Shown here: in pieces, positions 8,298 to 18,430 of the stretch
Layout of the letters: each line of letters opens with the position of its first letter
Position numbering within the stretch: position 1 is the first letter of the stretch
Assembly (NCBI RefSeq): GCF_907165195.1
Contig: NZ_OU015584.1
Coordinates: forward strand, 1,178,001 to 1,242,000
DNA: 64,000 nucleotides
DNA from: Parvicella tangerina
Lineage (GTDB): Bacteria > Bacteroidota > Bacteroidia > Flavobacteriales_D > Parvicellaceae
Direction of reading: 5' to 3'
The notes under the pieces: model-generated
What the model saw: the letters and a program-made list of their open reading frames with translations, nothing else
The model's database searches: none
What the model was told of the DNA's origin: nothing
Made by a program: the position numbers and the translations under genes

Positions 8298-9097
8298 TAA
8301 GATCAGTTAAGAATAAGGTAAAAGAGATCACAAGGAGAAAAGATCTTTTAAAAAATGGTCACTTCGTTTTTTCTGTGAACACAGGAAGGTCAGGGTCTGA
8401 TTACCTGGGGTCTCTATTGGCAACTTCTAAAGAAGTACTCGCATATCACGAACGTGAACCCTATATGACTGGGAAGTACCTTAGGTTAGTTGAAAAACTT
8501 GAGATGGATGGAAGTAAGAAGGATAGAATGATTAAAGTGAATAGTATTCTCAGGGACCTAGCTATATCTGGTAAGAGGGTTTATGCTGAATCTAATCACA
8601 TGTTTGCCAAGACTTTTTATGATGTTGCTTTGGAAAGTTTTGACAATGTAACAGTAATTCATTTGGAAAGGAATATCAAAGACACTGCTAAGAGTTTTCT
8701 TAAATTGCGATATTTTACAGATGAAAATGACGTTTGGTCAAGATGGATGATTCATCCGAATGCCCCCATGTGTTTTTTGAAGTTTCCACAGTTAGTAAAT
8801 GAATATGAATTGATCTTTGGGTATCTGGCGGAGATGAGATATAGATCGCAATATATTAAAGAAAACTTCAACGCTAATCATATTGAAGTGAAACTGGAAC
8901 AATTAAACGATATCACGTTTGTGTCGTCATTGTTCAAAAAGATAGGACTGTCCATGACTGATAAAACCAAAAATTTGGTAGGTAAAAAACTGAATGATAG
9001 ACAAGATCGAAAAAATGATTTCACTTTCAAGTTCTCTCAAGAAAAATTTGATGCGGCCTACCAAAGGATTAATGCAATTTATCAATTTGAGAACTAG
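8294..9097 (+). CDS. Divergent sulfotransferase-like protein
   Basis: This 267-residue protein contains SVNTGRSGSDYLGSLL (about 28-43), a P-loop-like variant of the PAPS-binding loop in which the usual PK is replaced by GR. IHLERNIKDTAKSF serves as the 3'-phosphate-site equivalent. A HEREPYMT segment and SRWMIHPNAP are also prominent. These features match sulfotransferase-fold proteins annotated only as hypothetical in many surface-glycan loci. It overlaps the GT2 gene upstream by 4 bases (ATGA). Sulfotransferase fold is fairly likely; actual sulfate transfer is inferred. Confidence 0.6.
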   Translation: MIRSVKNKVKEITRRKDLLKNGHFVFSVNTGRSGSDYLGSLLATSKEVLAYHEREPYMTGKYLRLVEKLEMDGSKKDRMIKVNSILRDLAISGKRVYAESNHMFAKTFYDVALESFDNVTVIHLERNIKDTAKSFLKLRYFTDENDVWSRWMIHPNAPMCFLKFPQLVNEYELIFGYLAEMRYRSQYIKENFNANHIEVKLEQLNDITFVSSLFKKIGLSMTDKTKNLVGKKLNDRQDRKNDFTFKFSQEKFDAAYQRINAIYQFEN

Positions 9098-9115
9098 TTG
9101 TCAGCTAAGAATTCA

Positions 9116-9123
9116 TATTTTTG
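9116..9123 (+). promoter_or_regulatory. Possible internal Bacteroidota promoter (-7 element)
   Basis: TATTTTTG matches the TAnnTTTG -7 consensus in the 50-base gap before the gene at 9148, one of the longer gaps in this otherwise packed operon. A TTG lies 15 bases upstream, somewhat closer than the usual 19-21 bases. It may give an internal start for 9148 onward. Confidence 0.35.
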
Positions 9124-9147
9124 AAATGAATTGAGAAGTCGAGTTGA

Positions 9148-9975
9148 ATGAGTACCCTATTACCACTAAAAAAAGTCTATAGAAAGTTCCTTCGAAAAGT
9201 CAAAAAGTTTAGATCAAGAAATGTTGAGACAAACCTAGACAGGCTAAGGACCCGCCCTGATATTGAACCTGTTTACGTTTTGCAAATGGGAAAAGTAGCA
9301 TCTCTATCAGTTTCATCTTCGTTAAGAGAACAGTATGAAGGGACTGTTTTGCATGGTCATAGCTTTTCTGCAGATGACTCCAGAGGTGATGTGAAAACAT
9401 TGTTTAGGCACTTCAATAATGGAGAGAACCGAATGAAGGTAATATCTCTTGTCCGAGAACCAATCGGTCGTAACATATCAGCCTTCTTTCAAAATTTTTC
9501 CAAATATGTTGGCAAAGATTTTTCAGCATCTTCTTATACCGCAAGCGAGTTAAGAGACATTTTTGTCGAGAAGTATGATCACCGAGAACCACTAGACTGG
9601 TTTGATAAATGGATATTGTCGAACTTTGATATTGACGTGTTTAACTATGAATTTCCGAAGGAAGGTTATTTAACACTGAATAATGAGAAAATTAGTCTTT
9701 TGGTAATGAAATATGATCTCTCTGATGCCATAAAACAAAGGGTTATCGGAGACTTTGTAGGGTTAAGAGATTTTGAATTGATCAATAATAACATCAGTTC
9801 AAAAAAAGACTACTCTGAGATGTATGTGCAGGTTAAAAAAATGGGAATGCCTCCCTCATATGTTGAAAAAATGCTACAAGACAGATATACCAGACACTTC
9901 TATCTGGAAGAGCTAGATCATTTAAAAAAAATCTGGACCGAAAAAGAGGTCGTAAATGCTAAGGAAGAAAAATGA
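9148..9975 (+). CDS. Capsular polysaccharide synthesis (NKWYS-like) sulfotransferase-fold protein
   Basis: This 275-residue protein carries YVLQMGKVASLSVSSSL (about 43-59) and ISLVREPIGRNISAFFQNF (about 101-119). They stand in the positions of the two PAPS-binding motifs, but the loop is GKVASLS rather than PKxGTTS. A WFDKWILSNFDIDVF segment resembles the conserved region of the 'putative capsular polysaccharide synthesis protein' family (Pfam NKWYS). The family has no established activity; remote sulfotransferase relationship is inferred from the motifs. It overlaps the following GT2 gene by 4 bases. Confidence 0.6.
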   Translation: MSTLLPLKKVYRKFLRKVKKFRSRNVETNLDRLRTRPDIEPVYVLQMGKVASLSVSSSLREQYEGTVLHGHSFSADDSRGDVKTLFRHFNNGENRMKVISLVREPIGRNISAFFQNFSKYVGKDFSASSYTASELRDIFVEKYDHREPLDWFDKWILSNFDIDVFNYEFPKEGYLTLNNEKISLLVMKYDLSDAIKQRVIGDFVGLRDFELINNNISSKKDYSEMYVQVKKMGMPPSYVEKMLQDRYTRHFYLEELDHLKKIWTEKEVVNAKEEK

Positions 9976-10775
9976 AGATCTCTATCGTGACCATAAATTA
10001 TAATGACAGAAATGGGCTTGAAAGGACCATAAAGTCTGTTTTGGATCAAACTTTTCAGAGCTTCGAATATATTGTAATAGACGGAGGATCCAATGACGGA
10101 AGTAGAGAACTCTTGCAAGAGCATACTAATAAGTTCGACTACTGGGTTTCTGAGCCTGATAATGGAATTTATAATGCTATGAACAAAGGTCTCGAACATG
10201 TGACTGGAGACTATGTATTGTTCCTTAATTCAGGAGATCGCTTGTTCGCTCAAGATATCCTTGAGAAAGTATCGAAAACGGGTTTAGAAGCCGATTTCAA
10301 TTATGGAGATCTGGAAATGGAGGATGAACACGGTAGTTGGATAAAAAAATACCCAGACGAATTGACCACCAAATATCTTGTAAATGCTGCACTTCCTCAT
10401 CAGGGACTATTCATAAAAAAAGAAGTATTTGACCAATATGGAGGGTATAATGAAAATTATAAGATTGTTTCTGATTGGCTCCATTATGCAGAACTTTTTG
10501 TACAAAAGAAGGCTACATTCAAACGAATCCCATTTACAGTGTCTATTTTTGATAGGAGCGGTATCAGCTCTTCAAGTGCTCATCAGGAACTTCATGATAA
10601 AGAAAGGCAAGAAGTTCTTCAAATGCTGTTCTCGGAAGAACTGTTAGCGTTAATTAAGGAGAATAATCAGTTGAAGGTAGAAAATGGTCGCTTGAAAAGA
10701 CTATTGCAATCAAGAACAGTAAGGTTGGCTCTTAAGATAACTGGTAAGAAATTAGAAAAAGGAAAGTTTATTTAA
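9972..10775 (+). CDS. Glycosyltransferase family 2 (WcaA-like), paralogue B
   Basis: This 267-residue GT2 enzyme has IDGGSNDG (36-43), SEPDNGIYNAMNKG and NSGD (86-89) at exactly the same residue numbers as its paralogue at 7485. The C-terminal 40 residues form a lysine-rich helix (ENNQLKVENGRLKRLLQ) that could associate with the membrane or another subunit and is absent from the paralogue. The gene overlaps the preceding NKWYS-like gene by 4 bases, and its last base is the first base of the next gene. Likely adds one sugar to the lipid-linked repeat unit. Confidence 0.87.
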   Translation: MKISIVTINYNDRNGLERTIKSVLDQTFQSFEYIVIDGGSNDGSRELLQEHTNKFDYWVSEPDNGIYNAMNKGLEHVTGDYVLFLNSGDRLFAQDILEKVSKTGLEADFNYGDLEMEDEHGSWIKKYPDELTTKYLVNAALPHQGLFIKKEVFDQYGGYNENYKIVSDWLHYAELFVQKKATFKRIPFTVSIFDRSGISSSSAHQELHDKERQEVLQMLFSEELLALIKENNQLKVENGRLKRLLQSRTVRLALKITGKKLEKGKFI

Positions 10776-11689
10776 TGGATCTACAGGGGAAGAAAATATC
10801 TATTCTAATGCCAGCTTATAATTGTGAAAAGTTTGTAGAAAGGGCAATTCTATCTATACTTGAGCAAAGTTACAAGAACTTTGAGCTATTGATTGCTGAT
10901 GATAAATCCACAGATAAAACTCGCGAACTTATTGATGATTTTTCTGACCAAAGGATAATTCGATTTCATAATGATAAGAACGAGGGATATTTGAAAACCT
11001 GTAACAAACTATTTGAACAGTCAACTGGTGATTTTATCTCGTTTCAAGACGCGGATGATTACGCGCATCCTGAAAGGTTTGAAAAGCTGATCGAGGCATT
11101 TGAAAGCAATGGAGACTTGATGGTAGCTGGATCTGCAGTAATTAGAGTATCAAATGATGATGAAGTACTCGGAGAATTGCAGTTTGCGCAAACAACGGCT
11201 GAAATTCGTCAAGCATTGCCTAAAAAATTTGAGTGTATAGGCTCGGCTTTGATCGTAAAAAGAGAAGTTACAGAAAGGTTTGGTCTCTATCATGAATTCT
11301 TTGATAGAATTGGAAGTGAGGACCTGTACTGGTTTGGAGTGGTTGCCTCAGTTTATCAGGTGAAAAACCTGTCGGATCCGCTCTACTATTATAGGGATAA
11401 CCCTAATTCAGTATCTAGAATGATAAAAGGAAATGTCCGAAAAATAATGAGTAAAGACTTTGCCGTTGAAGGTGTAAAGTATTTTCTAAAGAAAAGAAAA
11501 GTTCTTTTTGATGATAAGTACAGGTCAAGATCACTGGAGCTATTTCTGCTGGGTAAAGGATTGTGTTGGCAGAAGGAATATCGGAAGGGAACGGCAAAGA
11601 TCATTCTTTCAATTTTTCTTAACCCATTCTACCCAAACTCGAGGGTTTCAACACTTAAATTATATTTACCCAAACTATTTAAGAACTAA
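10775..11689 (+). CDS. Glycosyltransferase family 2
   Basis: The protein has 304 residues: ISILMPAYNCEKFVERAI at the start, ADDKSTDKTRE (about 40-50) for nucleotide binding, and QDADDYAHPERF (about 92-103) containing the DXD-type metal site. IGSEDLYWFG further on resembles the catalytic-base ED motif. The basic C-terminal region (KKRKVLFDDKYRSR) lacks a membrane helix. The start shares one base with the previous stop, and the end shares one base with the next start, indicating tight coupling within a block of three transferases. Substrates unknown. Confidence 0.85.
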   Translation: MDLQGKKISILMPAYNCEKFVERAILSILEQSYKNFELLIADDKSTDKTRELIDDFSDQRIIRFHNDKNEGYLKTCNKLFEQSTGDFISFQDADDYAHPERFEKLIEAFESNGDLMVAGSAVIRVSNDDEVLGELQFAQTTAEIRQALPKKFECIGSALIVKREVTERFGLYHEFFDRIGSEDLYWFGVVASVYQVKNLSDPLYYYRDNPNSVSRMIKGNVRKIMSKDFAVEGVKYFLKKRKVLFDDKYRSRSLELFLLGKGLCWQKEYRKGTAKIILSIFLNPFYPNSRVSTLKLYLPKLFKN

Positions 11690-12966
11690 TGCCAGTTTCA
11701 ACAATATTTCTTTTGACAAAAAAATTTCCTTTTGGGCATCAAGAGGCTTATTTATTTGCTGAGTTAGCAATTCTTAAACAACAGTTTGACAAGATCGTGA
11801 TCATCCCGCATGACGAATTCGAGTACGATCATTCCAAAAACAGAGTTCATGGAGAGGATAAGGTGGTAATTTTTGAAGTAAATCGCCAATTAAAAAAAAC
11901 GAGTATTGCTACTAAGTGGCAGGCGTTAAAGACTGCCAAAAAGTGGTATAAAATTGATTTGAATAAGCGAGTTAAAAAGGATGAGGTTGTTCAACATAAA
12001 CTCCAGTATAGTATCCAAATGAAGCATGCATTTGCTCAAGCGGAAGCCGTCAGAAAATTTTTAGAAGATGAATTTGAGGACCTCCACCAAATTGTGCTCT
12101 ATAACTATTGGTTGCATAGAGGGGTTTTACTCTCAGCAAGGCTAAAACAATTGGTAATTGATAGAGAGGTTGCAATTGTCAGTAGAGCGCATAGTTACGA
12201 TATCTATCACGACCACTGGTTTGATATGTTTAAAGAAGCAAATCCTAAATTTCTTCCATTTCTTTATTTTAAATTGAACGTTGTTGACAAGATTTTTACA
12301 ATATCAGATCACGGAAAGCGGTTTATAAAAGAGGAATATAAAGTTCCAACAGAGAAGATTGAAGTAGCTAGGTTGGGAGTGACGGATTACGCAAAGGCAA
12401 ATGAACAAAGCAGAGATCAGTCAGAACTTTTGATTATGACTTGTTCCTGGGTAACAAATTTGAAAAGAATTTACCTAATGCCAGAAATCATTGCTAACAT
12501 TGACAAAAAGGTTAGGTGGGTTCATTTTGGGTCAGGTCATGACGACAACCTTCAAAAGTTGTATACAGAGATAGATAAGTATAATTTACGTGATAGTTGT
12601 GAAGTAAAAGGAGTGGTTCCGCATAGGGACATAATCGATTTTTATCGATCAAACTATGTTGACTTATTTTTGAACCTGAGTACGGTTGAAGGAATTCCTG
12701 TAGCTTTGATGGAAGCAGCCTGTTTCGGAGTGCCTTTAGTTGCTACAAATACAGTTGGAAATCCAGAAATTGTCAATAATGAAAATGGGATCGTTGTTCC
12801 TGTCGACTTTAACAGAGAAAATCTGGCAAAAATGATAAATGAACTTTTTGCTGATGACATGCAAGTTAGAAGGAAGAGGGCAGCTTCCAGAAAGACTTTT
12901 GAGGAGTTCTATCATGCCGAAAAAAATTATTCAAACTTTGCTGGCAAATTAAAAAATTGGTTTTGA
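11689..12966 (+). CDS. Glycosyltransferase family 4
   Basis: This 425-residue GT-B enzyme has an N-terminal acceptor domain (residues 1-225), which contains the LTKKFPFGHQEAYLFAE opening seen in WcaL/AmsK-like GT4s. The C-terminal donor domain has the family EX7E-type motif in TVEGIPVALMEAACFGVP (E and E flanking VALMEAACF), followed by TNTVGNPEIV. Retaining transfer of a nucleotide sugar at the cytoplasmic membrane is expected. Its stop overlaps the TTG start of the following sulfotransferase. Confidence 0.85.
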   Translation: MPVSTIFLLTKKFPFGHQEAYLFAELAILKQQFDKIVIIPHDEFEYDHSKNRVHGEDKVVIFEVNRQLKKTSIATKWQALKTAKKWYKIDLNKRVKKDEVVQHKLQYSIQMKHAFAQAEAVRKFLEDEFEDLHQIVLYNYWLHRGVLLSARLKQLVIDREVAIVSRAHSYDIYHDHWFDMFKEANPKFLPFLYFKLNVVDKIFTISDHGKRFIKEEYKVPTEKIEVARLGVTDYAKANEQSRDQSELLIMTCSWVTNLKRIYLMPEIIANIDKKVRWVHFGSGHDDNLQKLYTEIDKYNLRDSCEVKGVVPHRDIIDFYRSNYVDLFLNLSTVEGIPVALMEAACFGVPLVATNTVGNPEIVNNENGIVVPVDFNRENLAKMINELFADDMQVRRKRAASRKTFEEFYHAEKNYSNFAGKLKNWF

Positions 12967-13778
12967 GTAAGAAATTAGATTTCATAATAACTGGAGTAAT
13001 GAAGTGCGGAACAACTTCTTTAGGGGAATACATCCAGAAGCATGAAGAAATTGCAATTCCAGATTGGGAGGTTGGCTTTTTCACTAAACCAAAGCGCTTC
13101 AAAAAAGGTTACAGCTACTATGAGGATTTCGTGGGTAAATATGCTGATAGTAAAACGAAGATAAGAGGAGAGAAAACCCCATATTCATTCGACAAGAAGA
13201 TAACTCCTATGATTCACACGTACAATCCTGATATAAAGTTGATTTTTATCTTTAGAAATCCAACGTCAAGAGCTTGGTCAAACTACGGGCATGATCTGTG
13301 GAATTTAGATGAGTGGAAGAGTTTTGAAAGATGTCTGAAAGAAGAAGAAAATCGAGAACTACTTTATCAGTATAAGTCTAAAGGAAGGTATGTGGAGCAG
13401 ATTGAGGATTATCTCCAATATTTTAAAAAAGAACAGATGCTCTTTCTTTTATTTGAGGATTTTATTGTTGATAGAGAAACATCCCTTAGAAAAGTGTTTT
13501 CGTTTTTAGAAGTTGATCCAGATAACTATGACTATTCTTTAGAAATTCATAGTAAAAAGTCATATCACCCAAGAATGAACACTCGTTTTTTGATCTGGTA
13601 TAAAAAGACTTTTGGAAAGAAGAACTTGCTATGGGGTAAACTTTGGTGGTTTCATTTTAAAGGTAACTTGAAGAAGAAAATTCCTAGTGAAATGAAGAAA
13701 CAGTTGGATGAGTATTATCAAGTCTATAATCAAGAACTCGAAAATAAATATGGAGTAGATACCTCAAAATGGAAATAA
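12963..13778 (+). CDS. Sulfotransferase family protein
   Basis: I chose the TTG at 12963 because it overlaps the preceding TGA (TTGA) in the way used repeatedly in this operon; a TTG two codons earlier at 12957 is the alternative. The 272-residue product begins LDFIITGVMKCGTTSL, a textbook 5'-PAPS loop. Next comes KLIFIFRNPTSRAWSNYGHDL, the 3'-phosphate site with Arg and Ser. A GEKTPYS segment is the region that usually precedes the acceptor site. This is the most canonical sulfotransferase of the set together with 28026. Cytosolic, PAPS-dependent sulfation of a glycan intermediate is predicted. Confidence 0.87.
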   Translation: MSKKLDFIITGVMKCGTTSLGEYIQKHEEIAIPDWEVGFFTKPKRFKKGYSYYEDFVGKYADSKTKIRGEKTPYSFDKKITPMIHTYNPDIKLIFIFRNPTSRAWSNYGHDLWNLDEWKSFERCLKEEENRELLYQYKSKGRYVEQIEDYLQYFKKEQMLFLLFEDFIVDRETSLRKVFSFLEVDPDNYDYSLEIHSKKSYHPRMNTRFLIWYKKTFGKKNLLWGKLWWFHFKGNLKKKIPSEMKKQLDEYYQVYNQELENKYGVDTSKWK

Positions 13779-14536
13779 CAAGATTAAACAAAACCGCAAT
13801 TATCGTACAAGCGAGGCTAGGATCCACTCGACTTCCAGGGAAAATGGAAAGAAAGTTTGATGCTAGTAGATCTTTATTGGAAGTCGTTATTAGTCAACTT
13901 AAGAAAACACGACTCCCCATAATTATTGCTACAAGTACGAATAAGGAGAACGATTGGGTGGCATCGATAGCACGGCAAAATGAGTGTCTGGTCTATAGAG
14001 GATATGAGAACGATGTACTGCAGCGCTTTATTGATGCTGCAAAGGAATTCAAGATAGAACGTATTATTCGTGTATGTGCGGATAATCCGTTTATTCTGCC
14101 AGAACAACTTAGGCAACTTGCAGAGGAACTCAATCGTAGCGATGACGATTATGTAGCATTCGCGTTCAAGGATGGATTACCAACAATAAAAAGTCATATC
14201 GGACTTTTTGGTGAAGGGTGTACTTTGAAAGGATTGGAGGCTATCAAGAGACAGACAAATGAACCATTCTACTGTGAGCACGTTACAAATTTTTTTTATG
14301 ACAATCCAAAAGGATTCTGCATTCGTTTTTTAACTTTACCTTCGCAGTTAGAGCAGCGGCAAGATGTTCGTTTAACTATTGATACGAAGGAGGATTTTGA
14401 AATGTCTTCAAAATTGTATCAGATGCTCTCCAAGCAGGGTAAGCTAGATGATATTGATGCGCTGATTAAGGAGGTGGATGAAAACCCAGTGTATTTGCAA
14501 ATAATGAAGAATGAAATTACAAGAAATTCAAAATAG
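13769..14536 (+). CDS. SpsF-like cytidylyltransferase (CMP-sugar activation)
   Basis: The 255-residue protein has the nucleotidyltransferase signature IIVQARLGSTRLPGKM (residues 10-25). YRGYENDVLQRFIDAA and RVCADNPF (metal-binding D) follow, as in SpsF and the CMP-Kdo/CMP-sialate synthetase superfamily. It lies directly upstream of, and overlaps by 26 bases, the NeuB-type synthase, reproducing the common spsE/spsF pairing. Predicted reaction: CTP-dependent activation of a nonulosonic acid to its CMP form in the cytosol. The overlap with the upstream sulfotransferase is 10 bases. Confidence 0.8.
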   Translation: MEITRLNKTAIIVQARLGSTRLPGKMERKFDASRSLLEVVISQLKKTRLPIIIATSTNKENDWVASIARQNECLVYRGYENDVLQRFIDAAKEFKIERIIRVCADNPFILPEQLRQLAEELNRSDDDYVAFAFKDGLPTIKSHIGLFGEGCTLKGLEAIKRQTNEPFYCEHVTNFFYDNPKGFCIRFLTLPSQLEQRQDVRLTIDTKEDFEMSSKLYQMLSKQGKLDDIDALIKEVDENPVYLQIMKNEITRNSK

Positions 14537-15575
14537 TGATCATGTCTATGTAATTGGAGAGATTGGTCAAAATCACAATGGATCGGTCGATATTGCAAAG
14601 TTGATTATAGATATGATTGCCAGAGAGATTGTAGAACCTGATTTCAATATTCATTTGAAAGGGATGGATGCGGTTAAGTTGACAAAAAGAGATTTGAATC
14701 AGGAGTTAACAGCGTCAGCTATGGCACGTCCTTATGACAATCCAAACTCTTTTGGAAAGACTTATGGTGAGCATCGTGCATTTCTCGAATTATCTGATGA
14801 AGAACATTTTGAGGTGTATAAACATGCAAAAACCTATGGACTTGATTTTGTTGAAACATTGTGTGCACCAAGCTGTACGTCTATGTTTAAATATTTTGAG
14901 CCTGATTATCTTAAAGTAGCAAGCAGAGACCTAACTAACCTGCCGCTGCTTGAAGTATTAGCAGAAACAAAAATACCGATGATTGTTTCAACGGGTATGG
15001 CAGGTAAAAAAGAATTGGATGATGCCTTAGAAGCGATTAACCGATATCATGACGATGTTGCTATTCTTCATTGCGTTTCTCAATATCCTACTCACCCTGA
15101 TAATGTGAACCTTAGAACTATTCCATACTTAAAAGAGAATTATAAGGATAATGTCGTTGGGTATTCCGACCATACAATAGGAATCTCTGCACCATTGAGT
15201 GCTGCTGCTATGGGAGCTCGAATCATAGAGAAGCACATTACGTTGGATAGAAGGATGAAAGGTACAGATCAAGCAGGGTCTCTTGGCCCGGACGGTGTAC
15301 ACAGAATGGTTAGAGACCTCAGGATATTTGAAAAATCTCTAGGAGTGAATGATATCTTTATTGTAGACGATACTGCTTCGGCAAAGGTTAAGCTGGAAAG
15401 ATCGATCGCGACTAATAAAAAGTTATCCTCTGGTGACATTATTAAGGAGGAGGATATACACATGCTATCTCCAGGAGATGGGTTTAAGTGGGTTGATAAA
15501 GACAAAGTTATTGGTAGTAAAGCTATTCAGGATATTGATAAAGATGAAGTGATCTATTCTTCCATGATTAAATAA
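14511..15575 (+). CDS. neuB: NeuB/SpsE-type nonulosonic acid synthase
   Basis: This 354-residue enzyme condenses phosphoenolpyruvate with an N-acylhexosamine to form a sialic/legionaminic-type nine-carbon sugar. The TIM-barrel part shows IGEIGQNHNG (about 17-26), ASRDLTNLPLLE, STGMAG, HCVSQYPT, GYSDHTIG and EKHITLDR, all NeuB landmarks. The C-terminal SAF (antifreeze-like) domain spans about 285-354 (RSIATNKKLSSGDII). An insertion MIAREIVEPDFNIHLKGMDA near residues 37-56 is not in short NeuB proteins. Whether the product is Neu5Ac, legionaminate or another nonulosonate cannot be decided; the pathway partners here are the flanking SpsF and HAD genes and the epimerase at 25860. Confidence 0.88.
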   Translation: MKLQEIQNSDHVYVIGEIGQNHNGSVDIAKLIIDMIAREIVEPDFNIHLKGMDAVKLTKRDLNQELTASAMARPYDNPNSFGKTYGEHRAFLELSDEEHFEVYKHAKTYGLDFVETLCAPSCTSMFKYFEPDYLKVASRDLTNLPLLEVLAETKIPMIVSTGMAGKKELDDALEAINRYHDDVAILHCVSQYPTHPDNVNLRTIPYLKENYKDNVVGYSDHTIGISAPLSAAAMGARIIEKHITLDRRMKGTDQAGSLGPDGVHRMVRDLRIFEKSLGVNDIFIVDDTASAKVKLERSIATNKKLSSGDIIKEEDIHMLSPGDGFKWVDKDKVIGSKAIQDIDKDEVIYSSMIK

Positions 15576-15578
15576 TGA

Positions 15579-17558
<1,980 letters not shown>

Positions 17559-17569
<11 letters not shown>

Positions 17570-18185
17570 GGTAAGAAGGGCGTCCAGAGAAGATTGTGAT
17601 TTTATAGCTAAGCTTATTTTTTTTGCGGAAAGCACCGGTGCAGAAATCACAAGCTATGAGAAAATGTTTGAAAGTTCTGCTGAAGAGCTGGTGCCAGCTT
17701 TTGCAAAAATGCTAGACAACCCGTCTAAAGGACATCCCCTGACATATAAAAGTTATATGATTGGAGAAGTGAATGGGGAGTGCGCAGGAGGCTTGTCAGC
17801 ATACGTGGAAGGTGAGTTTGGAGGTTCAAATCACATGATGACGGGAGCTTTGATGAATGCTTTTGATCGCAAAGATGTGCAGAAAGCATTTAAGTTTCTT
17901 GCTGAGAATAAGGACGTGCAGATCGAGAAGAGAAAAGGTAATTTGCAGTTGGATTGTGTAGGGACTTTGAGCAAGTTCGCTGGAATGGGAGTCTTTTCGT
18001 CTCTACTCAGTTTTGTGGAGAATGATTTCAAAGCAAAAGGTGGAGGAACAGTGGAGATTCAGGTATGGAAGAAAAATGAACATGCGATTCGTGTTTATGC
18101 AAAGAAAGGTTATCGTATTTTTGACGAAAAGATAGGTGTTAATGATCCTTCAAATGGGAAGGTGTTAATGGAAAAAGAATTATGA
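17559..18185 (+). CDS. GNAT-family acetyltransferase
   Basis: The ATG at 17559 gives 208 residues beginning VKVRRASREDCDFI, the usual GNAT N-terminal strand; a TTG ten codons earlier lies deep in the ligase gene. The acyl-CoA loop region is SKFAGMGVFSSLLSF (about 138-152), and the C-terminal NEHAIRVYAKKGYRIF is the conserved GNAT motif B. It overlaps the ligase gene by 11 bases and the carrier-protein gene by 4, so it is embedded inside the Dlt-like cassette. It might N-acetylate the activated amino acid or an amino sugar; neither can be proven here. Confidence 0.78.
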
Positions 18186-18427
18186 CTCAAGAAGAAATCA
18201 ATCAAAGACTAAGTCAGTTATTTAAAACTGTGTTTAAGCAACCAGATTTAGAAATTGCTCCAGAAATGACCGCAAGTGATGTTGAGGGGTGGGACTCTAT
18301 TACTCATTTGGATTTAATCACCGCAGTTGAAGGGGAATTTAATATCGAAATTAACGGGTTTGATGTCATGGGACTCCAGAATGTAGGTGACTTGGAAAAA
18401 TTAGTAGCTCGGAAACTAGAAGAGTGA
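18182..18427 (+). CDS. Acyl/aminoacyl carrier protein (DltC-like)
   Basis: The 81-residue, acidic, four-helix carrier protein carries the phosphopantetheine attachment motif GWDSITHLDL with Ser39. The following helix AVEGEFNIEI and the PF00550-type end VGDLEKLVARKL complete the fold. It overlaps the GNAT gene by 4 bases and precedes the MBOAT gene by 3. The carrier would hold the amino acid made available by the ligase at 16100 and pass it to the membrane acyltransferase at 18431, as DltC does for DltB. A phosphopantetheinyl transferase must be encoded elsewhere. Confidence 0.9.
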   Translation: MTQEEINQRLSQLFKTVFKQPDLEIAPEMTASDVEGWDSITHLDLITAVEGEFNIEINGFDVMGLQNVGDLEKLVARKLEE

Positions 18428-18430
18428 TAA

